Source of the DNA: an uncultured Peptococcaceae bacterium
GTDB lineage: Bacteria; Bacillota; Peptococcia; Peptococcales; Peptococcaceae
Direction of reading: 5' to 3'
Length of the DNA stretch: 64,000 nt
Assembly (NCBI GenBank): GCA_947254645.1
Contig: CAMYDW010000001.1
Location: 62,001-126,000 of the forward strand
The notes under the pieces were generated by a model. The model ran no database searches, was not told the origin of the DNA, and saw only the letters and a list, made by a program, of their open reading frames with translations. Positions 40,462 through 49,615 of the stretch are shown here, piece by piece. Positions within the stretch are counted from its first letter, which is position 1. Each line of letters opens with the position of its first letter. The position numbers were made by a program, and so were the translations under genes.

Positions 40462-42054
40462 ATGATAATCATCAATCAGTTATATCTCGGCATCGAAGAG
40501 CCGTTAAGTAATTTGCGTGGACAAATTGCAACCCGTCTGCGTTTAAAAGAAGAAGGGATTTCCTATACAATCCTAAAAGAATCCTTAGATGCACGTCGAC
40601 GTGACACCCCACGCTTTAGTTATCAAGTGGCGGTGGATGTCCCAATGAGCGAAAAGCAAGTGCAGCAACTCAAAGATAAAAATATCACTTGGCAAGCATC
40701 GGCAACCCCACAAATATTGGTGCCAGGGGAGCGTCCTCTTGAAAGTGCACCACTCATCGTTGGTGCAGGCCCAGCAGGGCTTTTTGCTGCCTATACCTTG
40801 GCAAAGCATGGTTATCGGCCAATGCTTCTGGAGCAAGGGGAAGCGGTGCCAAAGCGGAGTGAACAGGTGGAGCAATTTTGGCAGGATGGCACCTTGGATG
40901 TTTTGTCCAATGTGCAGTTTGGGGAAGGGGGCGCAGGAACTTTTTCTGATGGCAAGCTCACCAGTCGCAGTAAAAATCCCCTCGGAAAGCGTGTACTACA
41001 GATTTTTGCCAATCATGGGGCTCCTAAAGAAATCACCTATCAAGCAAAACCTCACATTGGCACAGACCTCCTCAAAGGGGTCATCGTGTCGATGCGCGAA
41101 CAGCTCATCGCATGGGGGGGCAGTGTGCAGTTTGGCGTACAGGTGCAGGACCTACTTCTTGATGGCAATCGTGTCAAAGGGGTCGTTACCAATCAAGGCA
41201 CCTTCTATAGCGATGTGGTCATTCTGGCCCTTGGCCATAGCAGTCGTCCGTTGTTTAGAAAGCTTCATGAGCAAGGCTTGGCAATGGAGAGCAAGCCTTT
41301 TGCCATGGGCTTCCGCATCGAACACCCACAAACGATGATAAATGAGCGCCAGCATCGCCAACTAGCAGGGCATCCACGTCTTGGGGCGGCAGATTATCAG
41401 CTCACATGGCATGACGATGTGAGTGGCCGTGGGGTCTATACCTTTTGTATGTGTCCAGGGGGACAAGTCGTGGCAGCATCTTCAGAAAAAGAGCGCCTTG
41501 TTGTCAACGGCATGAGTTATCATGCGCGCGACCTAGAAAATGCCAACAGTGCGCTGTTGGTCAATGTGTCTGCCAAGGATTATGGCGATGGTGTTTTAGA
41601 TGGCATGCATTTCCAAGAAAAAATTGAGAGCGCCTGCTACGGCCTAGGAGGCGGTGGCTATGTGGCACCAGTGCAAACAGTTGGCGATTTCCTCATCGGC
41701 GCACCAAGTACCACCTTAGGAGCAGTAAAGCCAAGTGTACAGCCAGGGTACCAGCTGACCGATTTGAGTCGCCTCTATCCTGCTGAACTGACCACGTGCT
41801 TGCGTGCAGGCATTGGTGGCATGGGCAAAAAGCTCGCAGGCTTCGATCGAAAAGACGCCATTTTAACAGGTGCCGAAACCCGCTCCTCCTCACCAGTGCG
41901 TTTATTGCGTGACAAAGCCACCTGGGAATCGGTGAATATCAGTGGCGTTTACCCAATCGGTGAGGGCGCCGGCTACGCAGGAGGCATCGTCAGCTCCGCC
42001 ATCGATGGCATCGCCTGCGCAGAGCAGCTGATTCGTACCTATCAAAAGCGATAG
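40462..42054 (+). CDS. FAD-dependent oxidoreductase, COG2509 family (copy 1)
   Basis: A 530-residue flavoprotein. An N-terminal alpha/beta domain of about 85 residues (with DARRRDTPRFSYQVAVDVP) precedes the dinucleotide fold GAGPAGLFAAYTLAKHGY near 96, then NVQFGEGGAGTFSDGKLTSR near 151 and the C-terminal PIGEGAGYAGGIVSSAIDG near 500 that binds FAD. This matches the uncharacterised FAD dehydrogenases of COG2509. Substrate and electron partner are unknown. A shorter paralogue lies at 45400-46776. It is divergent from the ligase gene and appears monocistronic. Confidence 0.85.
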   Translation: MIIINQLYLGIEEPLSNLRGQIATRLRLKEEGISYTILKESLDARRRDTPRFSYQVAVDVPMSEKQVQQLKDKNITWQASATPQILVPGERPLESAPLIVGAGPAGLFAAYTLAKHGYRPMLLEQGEAVPKRSEQVEQFWQDGTLDVLSNVQFGEGGAGTFSDGKLTSRSKNPLGKRVLQIFANHGAPKEITYQAKPHIGTDLLKGVIVSMREQLIAWGGSVQFGVQVQDLLLDGNRVKGVVTNQGTFYSDVVILALGHSSRPLFRKLHEQGLAMESKPFAMGFRIEHPQTMINERQHRQLAGHPRLGAADYQLTWHDDVSGRGVYTFCMCPGGQVVAASSEKERLVVNGMSYHARDLENANSALLVNVSAKDYGDGVLDGMHFQEKIESACYGLGGGGYVAPVQTVGDFLIGAPSTTLGAVKPSVQPGYQLTDLSRLYPAELTTCLRAGIGGMGKKLAGFDRKDAILTGAETRSSSPVRLLRDKATWESVNISGVYPIGEGAGYAGGIVSSAIDGIACAEQLIRTYQKR

Positions 42055-42170
42055 GCGAGGAACTCTACAAAATTTTAAAATTAAGGGCTTCTGTCTTTAT
42101 CATGTCTTTATCATAGAACAACAATGCTTTTACTCAAACCATTACCATTACAAGCAATAAATAATTGATT

Positions 42171-42229
42171 AAAAACACCAGTTTTTCAAAAGCCAGATGA
42201 AATCTAATCCTCGGGAGAGTGGTGTTTTT
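42171..42229 (+). terminator. Candidate hairpin with long loop after FAD oxidoreductase
   Basis: A 10-bp stem (AAAAACACCA, 42171-42180, with TGGTGTTTTT, 42220-42229) encloses 39 bases, in the 305-base gap between the oxidoreductase and the GntR gene. It could be a terminator; the long loop makes this weaker than the next hairpin. Confidence 0.45.
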
Positions 42230-42263
42230 ACTCATCAATCTAGTTTAAAGGGCACATTTTTTC

Positions 42264-42292
42264 AAAGACGATTGCAAAATCGTCTTTTTTTT
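42264..42292 (+). terminator. Terminator upstream of GntR-ABC operon
   Basis: A 10-bp stem with a four-base loop (AAAGACGATT, 42264-42273, with AATCGTCTTT, 42278-42287) is followed by a T-run. It insulates the GntR operon. Confidence 0.88.
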
Positions 42293-42294
42293 AT

Positions 42295-42322
42295 TTGACA
42301 ATTTTGATACAAAGTGTATACT
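42295..42322 (+). promoter_or_regulatory. Promoter of GntR-ABC operon
   Basis: TTGACA (42295-42300) and TATACT (42317-42322) are 16 bases apart. GTATAC overlaps the -10 and a related GTGTATTA follows, plausible contacts for autorepression by the YtrA-type regulator encoded just downstream. Confidence 0.7.
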
Positions 42323-42359
42323 GTGTATTAAAGAACATCACAGTGATGAGGGGTCAATA

Positions 42360-42743
42360 ATGAATATTATTATTTCCAATACTTCGGAAATCCCGTTGTA
42401 TAAACAAATTAAAGAACAAATCAAAGACAGTATTTTGCGTGGTGAATTATCGGAGGGAGATTTATTGCCTTCTATTCGTCAATTTGCCAATGAGATTAAG
42501 GTGAGTGTGCTGACAATTCGCCGTGTGTACGGGGAATTAGAGGAAGAGGGCTTTGTGCACAGCCAAGCAGGCTTAGGGACCTTTGTTTCAGCGGGCAATT
42601 TAGAATTGATTCGTGATGCGAAATATCGTGTGGTTGAAGAAAAAATGCGTGCGCTCATTGATGATGCGAAATCTCTTTCTATTACCATGGATGAATTGGA
42701 GGAGATGATGCACATTTTATTTGAGGAGGATTCCAATGACTGA
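42360..42743 (+). CDS. GntR-family regulator, YtrA subfamily
   Basis: A 127-residue short GntR regulator: an N-terminal winged helix (IPLYKQIKEQIKDSILRGELSEGDLLPSIR, then SVLTIRRVYGELEEEGFV) and only a short C-terminal dimerisation helix, which defines the YtrA subfamily. Such proteins repress neighbouring ABC exporters and respond to cell-envelope antibiotics or other stress. The ATG follows GAGGGG. It overlaps the ATPase gene by eight bases, so autoregulation of the whole module is likely. Confidence 0.93.
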   Translation: MNIIISNTSEIPLYKQIKEQIKDSILRGELSEGDLLPSIRQFANEIKVSVLTIRRVYGELEEEGFVHSQAGLGTFVSAGNLELIRDAKYRVVEEKMRALIDDAKSLSITMDELEEMMHILFEEDSND

Positions 42744-43602
42744 TGTAATGGTTGTAAAAAATTTATGCAAGGATTATAGACGATTTTCCTTGAAAAATGT
42801 TTCTTTTTCTATTCCAGAGGGATGTGTGGCAGGCTTTATTGGTTTGAATGGTCAAGGAAAAACCACCACCATTCGTACCATGCTGGGGCTTTCTCCAAAA
42901 AAATCTGGAGAAGTGATGCTGTTTGGTCAGGATTTTGATGCCAATTCACAGCAGCTCAAGGAAAATATAGGGGTGGTTTTTGATGAAGGATACCTTTATG
43001 AAACTCTTAAAATGAAAGAGATGAAGGGGATTGTGGCAAGGGCGTATCACCAATGGGATGAGGCGCAGTATCAATCCTTTATGAAGCGTTTCGGGCTTGA
43101 TGAAAATCAAGTCATTGCCACCTTATCCAAAGGGATGCGCATGAAATTTGCGCTGGCCTTGGCGTTGTCACACCATGCGGAGCTGTTGATTATGGATGAG
43201 CCAACGTCTGGCTTAGACCCATTGATTCGTAAGGAACTGTTGGATATTTTGAAAGATTATATGGCCACAGATGGGAAGGGTGTTCTCTATTCTAGCCATA
43301 TCACCTCTGACCTTGATAAGTTTGCGGATTTGTTGATTTTTATTGACCAAGGACAAATTGTTTTAGTGGAAGAAAAGGACTTTTTGTTGGAAACCCATCG
43401 ACGGGTGAAGGGCAATATCAACGACCTCACAGCAGACAATAGGGCGTTTTTTATTCAGCTTGAAGAAAATAGCTATGGCTTTACAGGCATCACCAAGGAC
43501 ATCGATTTATTGAAAAAAGAACTGCCAAAGGCTATTTTTGAACGGGTGAATATTGAGGACTTGATGATTGCATATATTGGAGGAGGGAAGGCACATGCTT
43601 GA
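42736..43602 (+). CDS. ABC transporter ATP-binding protein
   Basis: A 288-residue ATPase. Walker A is GLNGQGKTTTIR near residue 35, the signature is LSKGMRMKFALALAL near 131 and Walker B is LLIMDEPTSGLDP near 151. The C-terminal 70 residues are the extension found in BcrA/YtrB-type exporters. ATG 42736 follows GAGGAGG and overlaps the GntR gene; its end overlaps the permease start by eight bases. With the GntR regulator and permease it forms a YtrA-type exporter module. The exported compound is unknown. Confidence 0.94.
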   Translation: MTDVMVVKNLCKDYRRFSLKNVSFSIPEGCVAGFIGLNGQGKTTTIRTMLGLSPKKSGEVMLFGQDFDANSQQLKENIGVVFDEGYLYETLKMKEMKGIVARAYHQWDEAQYQSFMKRFGLDENQVIATLSKGMRMKFALALALSHHAELLIMDEPTSGLDPLIRKELLDILKDYMATDGKGVLYSSHITSDLDKFADLLIFIDQGQIVLVEEKDFLLETHRRVKGNINDLTADNRAFFIQLEENSYGFTGITKDIDLLKKELPKAIFERVNIEDLMIAYIGGGKAHA

Positions 43603-44236
43603 TTTGCTCAAGAAAGATTTTCTGATTACCAAGAAAATGTCGATGATGGTAGGGGTTATTGCTTTGCTGGTGCCGGCCTTTCTGGCTTTTGCTGGCGGAG
43701 ACAAAGCGCTGCCGGCAGGGGTGCTGTTGGCGGCTTATGCCCCTTTGCTAGGGCTGATGCTTTTGACGAACATTTATGAAGAAGAAGCGCGTTTTCCGAA
43801 GGCGGCCGCTTTTATGGTCGCCATTGGCTATCCACGTAAAGCACAAATGATGGCACGTTACTTTCTTGCCATTGCTGTTTTCCTTTGCTGTATGCTGATT
43901 TATTGGGGCGAAACTTTTTTGGTTCAAAACCTACTGACGCCAACCACGATAGACATCATTGCCGCTTTTTTTGCCTTTAGTGTATTTATGAGTCTGTTTT
44001 TGTTTACCACCACAAAGTATGGCTTAAAGGCAGGAAAATATATTTTGTTTTCATTGATTTTATTGGTTTCCCTCGGGCCAACCTTCTTGGTACGATTGCC
44101 AATTTCCATTAATTGGGACTTCTTCCTACAATTTAGCAAAATGCAATGGTCTGTGGCACTCTTGGTTTTGGCGGTTTTGATGATTGCGCTGTCCTTTATG
44201 GCAGCGGTTCAGGCATATGAGCAAAAAGAATTATAA
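43595..44236 (+). CDS. ABC-2 type membrane permease
   Basis: A 213-residue integral membrane protein with six hydrophobic helices, the membrane partner of the preceding ATPase. It has the short N-terminal amphipathic KKDFLITKKM and the EEEARFPKAAAFMVAIGYPRKAQMMARY loop near residues 54-85 seen in ABC2_membrane_5-type permeases. ATG 43595 lies ten bases after AGGAGGG and overlaps the ATPase gene. It is the last gene of the operon; no clear terminator is seen before msrAB, which begins 106 bases later with its own promoter region. Confidence 0.85.
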   Translation: MLDLLKKDFLITKKMSMMVGVIALLVPAFLAFAGGDKALPAGVLLAAYAPLLGLMLLTNIYEEEARFPKAAAFMVAIGYPRKAQMMARYFLAIAVFLCCMLIYWGETFLVQNLLTPTTIDIIAAFFAFSVFMSLFLFTTTKYGLKAGKYILFSLILLVSLGPTFLVRLPISINWDFFLQFSKMQWSVALLVLAVLMIALSFMAAVQAYEQKEL

Positions 44237-44342
44237 ATGAAAGACAATGGGCGCTTGCCAATAGGTGAGCGTCCTCTTTTCTTTGTCCTGTTTTTAACAT
44301 GGGTATAATGACAGTAAGGACTTCAAGAAAAGGAGATTGCAC

Positions 44343-45260
44343 ATGAAAAAAGAAATATATTTTGCGGGTGGTTGCTTCTGGGGCACTGAAAAGGTTTTTC
44401 AAAGCGTGCCAGGGGTGCTTGATACGACAGTCGGCTATGCCAATGGACATAAAGACCATCCAAGCTATAAAGAGGTATGTACAGATACCACAGGGCATCG
44501 TGAAACAGTAAAGGTGGTTTATGAGGACCAGTGGGTTTCTTTAGAAACACTTGTAGACGTCTTTTTTATGACCATTGATCCTACCCTTGCCAATCAGCAA
44601 GGCAATGACCGAGGGTCTCAATATCAAACAGGTGTGTATTATACCGATGAAAAGGAAGCGGCAGTCTTGGAGAAAATTTTTGCAACGAAGCGTCAAAGGG
44701 TGCAGCCGTTTTTTGTGGAGTTGGCGCCATTGACACATTTTTGGGATGCGGAGGAAATGCACCAAAATTATCTTGAGAAAAATCCAAGAGGCTATTGTCA
44801 TATTCATCCGCGAGAACTGCAGGAGGTAGAAGCTTATTTAGCGCAACAGCTCAAAGCAAAAATTGGTCAAACCGCCTATGAGGTGGTCAAGCATGCCGCA
44901 ACAGAACGTCCTTTCACAGGGCAATATGATCAGTTTTTTGAAAAGGGCATCTATGTAGATGTTGTCAGCGGGGAGCCGCTCTTCTTATCAGCGGATAAAT
45001 TTGATGCAGGCTGTGGTTGGCCAGCCTTTAGCAAGCCGATAGACAAAGGGGCGATTCAATATCATCGCGACAGCAGTCATGGCATGGAGCGCACTGAAGT
45101 AACCAGTCAGCAAGCCAAGAGCCATCTTGGACACGTCTTTCAAGATGGGCCAGCAGCCTTGGGTGGCAGTCGCTATTGTATCAATTCAGCAGCCCTGCGC
45201 TTTGTGCCTGTGGATGAGATGAAAGCTGAGGGGTATGGCGCCTATCTTGAGTTGCTGTAA
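44343..45260 (+). CDS. msrAB: Bifunctional methionine sulfoxide reductase A/B
   Basis: A 305-residue fusion repairing both epimers of methionine sulfoxide. Residues 1-160 are MsrA with the catalytic GCFWG at about residues 10-14. Residues 165-305 are MsrB with FDAGCGWPAFSKPI near 222, HLGHVFQDG near 261 and the catalytic Cys in RYCINSAALRF near 280. The zinc CxxC pairs of many MsrB proteins are absent. AAGGAG precedes ATG 44343, which is better than the in-frame TTG two codons earlier. It is probably regenerated by thioredoxin. No signal peptide, so it is cytoplasmic. Confidence 0.95.
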   Translation: MKKEIYFAGGCFWGTEKVFQSVPGVLDTTVGYANGHKDHPSYKEVCTDTTGHRETVKVVYEDQWVSLETLVDVFFMTIDPTLANQQGNDRGSQYQTGVYYTDEKEAAVLEKIFATKRQRVQPFFVELAPLTHFWDAEEMHQNYLEKNPRGYCHIHPRELQEVEAYLAQQLKAKIGQTAYEVVKHAATERPFTGQYDQFFEKGIYVDVVSGEPLFLSADKFDAGCGWPAFSKPIDKGAIQYHRDSSHGMERTEVTSQQAKSHLGHVFQDGPAALGGSRYCINSAALRFVPVDEMKAEGYGAYLELL

Positions 45261-45399
45261 ACTGGTGATGAACAAGCGTTATATGCAAGCTTGTTGAAAA
45301 GGCTGAAGAATCTAAGAAAAAACATTTTACAATTTCTCAAAATTGTATATAATACCAAAGGCATTTATTGCAGCACTTTCTACAGTATAGGAGAATAGT

Positions 45400-46776
45400 A
45401 TGATGAATAAGATGTATGACGTGATTATTATCGGTGCAGGGCCTGGGGGTATTTTTTCTGCCTATGAGCTGCTCAAGCTACAGCCAAGTTTAAAGGTGGC
45501 GGTATTTGAAGCAGGCAATCCATTGGCGAAAAGACATTGTCCCATTGATGGGGAAAAGATTACCTCTTGTATCAGCTGCCCTAGCTGTTCCATCATGAGT
45601 GGCTTTGGTGGTGCAGGGGCATTTTCAGATGGGAAGTACAATATCACCAATGATTTTGGTGGCACCTTATACGAATACATTGGTAAGCAAAAAGCCACCG
45701 ATTTGATGGAATATGTGGATACCATTAACCTTGCCTATGGGGGCGAGGGAACAAAGCTGTATTCCACAGCAGGAACCGACTTGAAAAAAATCTGCATGCA
45801 AAATAAATTAAAGCTTTTGGATGCGTCTGTGCGCCATTTGGGAACGGATATCAACTATACTGTTTTGGAAAATATGTATGCAGATTTAAAAGATAAAGCA
45901 GATTTTTACTTTAGAATGCCTGTGGAAAGTATTGAACCATTGGCAAATGGCTATCGCATTCACACTAAAGATGAGGCCTTTGACTGCGAAAAATGCATAA
46001 TTTCTGTTGGTCGTAGCGGCAGCAAGTGGATGGAGAAAACCTGCCACTCTCTGAACATCCCAACAAGCTCCAATCGTGTGGATATTGGTGTGCGTGTGGA
46101 ATTGCCAGCAGAAATTTTCTCTCATTTGACAGATGAACTCTACGAAAGTAAGATTGTCTATCGCACAGAAAAATTTGAGGACAATGTGCGTACCTTCTGT
46201 ATGAACCCGCGTGGCAGTGTGGTAAATGAAAACACCAATGGCATCATCACCGTGAATGGCCATAGCTATGAGGATCCAGCCAAGCAAACGAACAATACAA
46301 ACTTTGCCCTTTTGGTGTCCAAGCATTTCTCTGAGCCCTTCAAGGACAGCAATGGCTATGGTGAAAGCATTGCACGTCTTTCCAATATGCTCGGTGGCGG
46401 GGTCATTGTACAGCGCTTTGGGGATTTGATTCGTGGCCGCCGAAGTACTAAAGACCGCATCCGCTCAAGCTTTGTGGTACCAACCTTGCAAGCAGAGCCA
46501 GGAGATTTGAGCTTGGTTTTACCAAAGCGTATTTTAGATGGCATCATGGAAATGATTTACGCCCTTGATAAAATTGCCCCAGGGACTGCCAACGATGACA
46601 CCCTTTTGTATGGGGTAGAAGTAAAGTTTTACAATATGGAAGTCAAGCTGAATGAAAACCTTGAGAGCAATCATAAAAATCTCTTTGTGATTGGAGATGG
46701 CAGTGGTGTCACCCATTCCTTGTCCCATGCGTCAGCAAGTGGGGTCTATGTGGCGAGATACATTGCAGGGGAGTAA
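45400..46776 (+). CDS. FAD-dependent oxidoreductase, COG2509 family (copy 2)
   Basis: A 458-residue flavoprotein paralogous to the one at 40462 but without its N-terminal domain. It begins directly with the FAD fold (YDVIIIGAGPGGIFSAYELL), followed by a Cys-rich stretch (HCPIDGEKITSCISCPSC, near residues 46-65) that could bind an Fe-S cluster or zinc, then GFGGAGAFSDGKYN near 69 and VIGDGSGVTHSLSHASASG near 427. Similar to NAD(P)/FAD dehydrogenases of unknown substrate. ATAGGAGA precedes tandem ATGs. Its own AT-rich promoter region separates it from msrAB. Confidence 0.83.
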   Translation: MMNKMYDVIIIGAGPGGIFSAYELLKLQPSLKVAVFEAGNPLAKRHCPIDGEKITSCISCPSCSIMSGFGGAGAFSDGKYNITNDFGGTLYEYIGKQKATDLMEYVDTINLAYGGEGTKLYSTAGTDLKKICMQNKLKLLDASVRHLGTDINYTVLENMYADLKDKADFYFRMPVESIEPLANGYRIHTKDEAFDCEKCIISVGRSGSKWMEKTCHSLNIPTSSNRVDIGVRVELPAEIFSHLTDELYESKIVYRTEKFEDNVRTFCMNPRGSVVNENTNGIITVNGHSYEDPAKQTNNTNFALLVSKHFSEPFKDSNGYGESIARLSNMLGGGVIVQRFGDLIRGRRSTKDRIRSSFVVPTLQAEPGDLSLVLPKRILDGIMEMIYALDKIAPGTANDDTLLYGVEVKFYNMEVKLNENLESNHKNLFVIGDGSGVTHSLSHASASGVYVARYIAGE

Positions 46777-46952
46777 AAGGATAAAAGCCCGCTCTTTTTC
46801 ATGCTATTCTGTCGAGAGAAGTGGTTGACGAATAATGGCTTTGTAGTCATAATAGTATTAAAATGGGAATGTTCTGTGTTTTTGTTTACAAACATTGGGG
46901 GATAAACTGGTACAATCCATTTTACGAATATTGCTCAGGGGGAGGGCTTTTA

Positions 46953-47504
46953 ATGAAGAGTTCCAAGAAAATAGTTGTGTTATTTTTGCTCGTGGCAGTT
47001 TGCTTTGCGGGGCTGATGTTCTATGTTCCTCAATCAAGTGAGGCATATCCCAAGGACTTGACCCTTGAAGAATATAAAGACAACGTGGGCAAAAACATTG
47101 ATTTGATCATTCAGACGTATGAAAAAATTGATACACCTAGTTTTAGAGCCTGTGAAAAAATTTATCAAAAAGAAGTGGTCAATCTGGTGTTTTTTCCAAC
47201 AGCAGAAAGCACCTTGGATAAAGCTGCAGAAACCTTTTTGAAAGATGATAAATTAATGGTGATGAAAAAATGGCGTGCAAAACGTTTTTTGCATAAATAT
47301 TATCCGCATGCCTATGAATTTGATGCGGCCTATCGGGCCTCACTCGAAAAACCAGCTGACGAAAATCAGCCAGTGACACCTTTTATTGAAGATCGAGTAT
47401 ACACCTATCAGGATGGCAGCGTAATCACCTTTGGCGTTGGCGGCATGAGCATCCAGTATGCCGATGAAAATCCAGAGATTGCTGCTGCAAGAGAAAAGAA
47501 ATAA
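46953..47504 (+). CDS. Secreted or membrane-anchored protein of unknown function
   Basis: A 183-residue protein I do not recognise. A basic start (MKSSKK) and one hydrophobic segment (residues about 7-24) form a signal peptide or anchor; SSEAYP near 29 may be a cleavage site. The rest is a soluble, mostly helical domain with several Lys/Glu helices, then TYQDGSVITFGVGGMSIQYADENP near the end. ATG 46953 follows AGGGGGAGGG, so the longer in-frame extension upstream is not used. It is monocistronic and ends in a bidirectional terminator. It probably acts outside the membrane. Confidence 0.68.
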   Translation: MKSSKKIVVLFLLVAVCFAGLMFYVPQSSEAYPKDLTLEEYKDNVGKNIDLIIQTYEKIDTPSFRACEKIYQKEVVNLVFFPTAESTLDKAAETFLKDDKLMVMKKWRAKRFLHKYYPHAYEFDAAYRASLEKPADENQPVTPFIEDRVYTYQDGSVITFGVGGMSIQYADENPEIAAAREKK

Positions 47505-47511
47505 TAAACTA

Positions 47512-47548
47512 AAAAACACCTACTTGTTGAACCAAGTAGGTGTTTTTC
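47512..47548. terminator. Bidirectional terminator between secreted protein gene and aconitase
   Basis: A 15-bp perfect stem (47512-47526 with 47533-47547, core CACCTACTTG) is flanked by an A-run and a T-run. Confidence 0.93.
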
Positions 47549-47557
47549 TTTGTCTGA

Positions 47558-49486
47558 TTATGCTTCGTTTTTAATAGAGGTGAGCAAGCCGCCTGCGAGC
47601 AATAATTTTTCTTGGCGTGCACCAAGCTCAATATCGAGATCGTAGGTTTTGCCAGTGGTTTCGTTTTTCACGCTGACAGCGCCTGCTTTGATTTGTGCTG
47701 GAAGATTTTCAAAAATCAAGCTGTCACCGATAGAAATATCGTTGTAGTCTTCTGGGTTTTTGAAGGTCAAAGGCAAGATGGCATTGTTGATAAGGTTTGC
47801 CTTGTGAATACGTGCAAAGCTCTTTGCAATAACAGCCTTGACACCTAAGAACAATGGTGCAAGGGCAGCGTGTTCACGGCTAGAGCCTTGGCCATAGTTA
47901 TCGCCAGCAACGATGATTGGAGAAGCGTCAACGGTTTCTTTGCAGCGTTCTGGGAATTTTGCATCAGATGGGGTAAGGCAGAAATCAGCCAAATATGGAA
48001 TATTAGAGCGGAATGGCAATAATTTTGCATTACTTGGCATGATGTGGTCAGTGGTGATGTTATCTTCAAGGTGTGCAGCCACTTTACCAACAAAGCCTTC
48101 TGGTACAGGTTCACCAACAGGTACCCCTTTGATGTTTGGCCCTTTGATGAGCTCGGTATGACCAATTTTTTCTTCATCTGGCTTGATGAAGAGGTTATCA
48201 TCCACATCGTAGTAATCTGGTACTTGAATATTTGCAAAGCGAATGTCCTCAGCTGGATTGGTCAATACCCCAGCAATAGCACTCATTGCTGCTGTTTCAG
48301 GGCTAACGAGGTAGACATCAGCGGATTTTGTACCACTTCTGCCATAGAAGTTACGGTTAAAGGTACGTAGTGAAATACCGTTGGTGTTAGGGGCTTGACC
48401 CATGCCGATGCAAGGTCCGCAACCACATTCTAAAATACGTGCCCCTGCTTCAAGGAATACAGAGAGGGTGCCATCGGTGGCCATTTGCTTCAAGATGGTA
48501 CGAGACCCTGGAGAAATAACAAGGCTCACATCAGGATGTACCTTGTTGCCACGAAGGACTGCTGCACATTTTGCCAAGTCCATGTAAGAGGAGTTGGTGC
48601 AGCTGCCGATTGCCACTTGGTTGACCTTCAAACCTGCTAAGCTTGCAACGGTCACAACCTTGTCTGGGCTGTGTGGGCAAGCAGTCATAGGTTCGAGGGT
48701 AGAGAGGTCGACATGAATGGTTTTGCTGTAGATGGCGTCTGCATCTGCTTGCAGTTGTACCCATTGGTCTGCACGGTCCATGGATTGCATGTAAGCTTTG
48801 GTGCGATAGTCACTTGGGAAAATAGAGGTGGTTGCACCCAATTCAGCACCCATGTTGGTAATGGTGGAGCGTTCTGGAATGGTCAAATTGGTAACGCCAT
48901 CACCAGTGTATTCATATACTTTATTGACGCCGCCTTTAACGGTTTCTTGTTGTAAAACATAAAGAATAATATCTTTTGCAGCAACCCCAGTACGGAGCTT
49001 GCCAGTGAGACGTACTTCGATGACTTCTGGCATGGTGATATAGTAGCTGTGTCCAGCCATGGCAGCGGCAACATCAACGCCGCCTGCACCAATTGCCAAC
49101 ATCCCGAGACCACCGCCTGTTGGGGTGTGAGAGTCAGAGCCAATGAGGGTTTGTCCAGGTACACCGAAATTTTCTAAATGGACTTGGTGGCAAATCCCGT
49201 TCCCTGGTTTGGAAAACCAAATGCCAAAATTTTCAGCAGCACTTTGGATAAATAAATGGTCGTCAAAGTTTTCTGGACCGCTTTGTAGCATGTTATGGTC
49301 AATGTAAGCAACAGAACGTTGTGTTTTTACACGGTCGATGCCCATCGCTTCCAATTCAAGATAAGCCATTGTTCCAGTTGAGTCTTGGGTTAAGGTTTGA
49401 TCGATACGAATTCCAATTTCATTTCCTGCTTTCATTTCACCATCGGTCAAATGCGCAGCAATAATTTTCTCTGTTAATGTTGGCAT
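47558..49486 (-). CDS. acnA: Aconitate hydratase, short clostridial type
   Basis: A 642-residue 4Fe-4S hydro-lyase that isomerises citrate and isocitrate. It is shorter than E. coli AcnA, as in the putative aconitase group of anaerobes. Signatures are GSDSHTPTGGGLGMLAIGAGG near residue 116, the cluster ligands in GSCTNSSYMDL near 297 and ECGCGPCIGMGQAPN near 352, and the swivelling domain with NYGQGSSREHAAL near 530. GGAGGAG precedes the start. No citrate synthase or isocitrate dehydrogenase is nearby. A role in glutamate synthesis is likely, but context does not show it. Confidence 0.92.
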   Translation of the reverse strand: MPTLTEKIIAAHLTDGEMKAGNEIGIRIDQTLTQDSTGTMAYLELEAMGIDRVKTQRSVAYIDHNMLQSGPENFDDHLFIQSAAENFGIWFSKPGNGICHQVHLENFGVPGQTLIGSDSHTPTGGGLGMLAIGAGGVDVAAAMAGHSYYITMPEVIEVRLTGKLRTGVAAKDIILYVLQQETVKGGVNKVYEYTGDGVTNLTIPERSTITNMGAELGATTSIFPSDYRTKAYMQSMDRADQWVQLQADADAIYSKTIHVDLSTLEPMTACPHSPDKVVTVASLAGLKVNQVAIGSCTNSSYMDLAKCAAVLRGNKVHPDVSLVISPGSRTILKQMATDGTLSVFLEAGARILECGCGPCIGMGQAPNTNGISLRTFNRNFYGRSGTKSADVYLVSPETAAMSAIAGVLTNPAEDIRFANIQVPDYYDVDDNLFIKPDEEKIGHTELIKGPNIKGVPVGEPVPEGFVGKVAAHLEDNITTDHIMPSNAKLLPFRSNIPYLADFCLTPSDAKFPERCKETVDASPIIVAGDNYGQGSSREHAALAPLFLGVKAVIAKSFARIHKANLINNAILPLTFKNPEDYNDISIGDSLIFENLPAQIKAGAVSVKNETTGKTYDLDIELGARQEKLLLAGGLLTSIKNEA

Positions 49487-49615
49487 GTATACTCCTCCTT
49501 GGTTTTGCGTTTATCGTTTCTATTATACGCTGAATTGGAATGGCTCGCAAGAAGATATAATCACTGGTCAGGTATTAGTAAAAACGATAGAATAATAAAG
49601 GAAAGGAGCCTGCCT

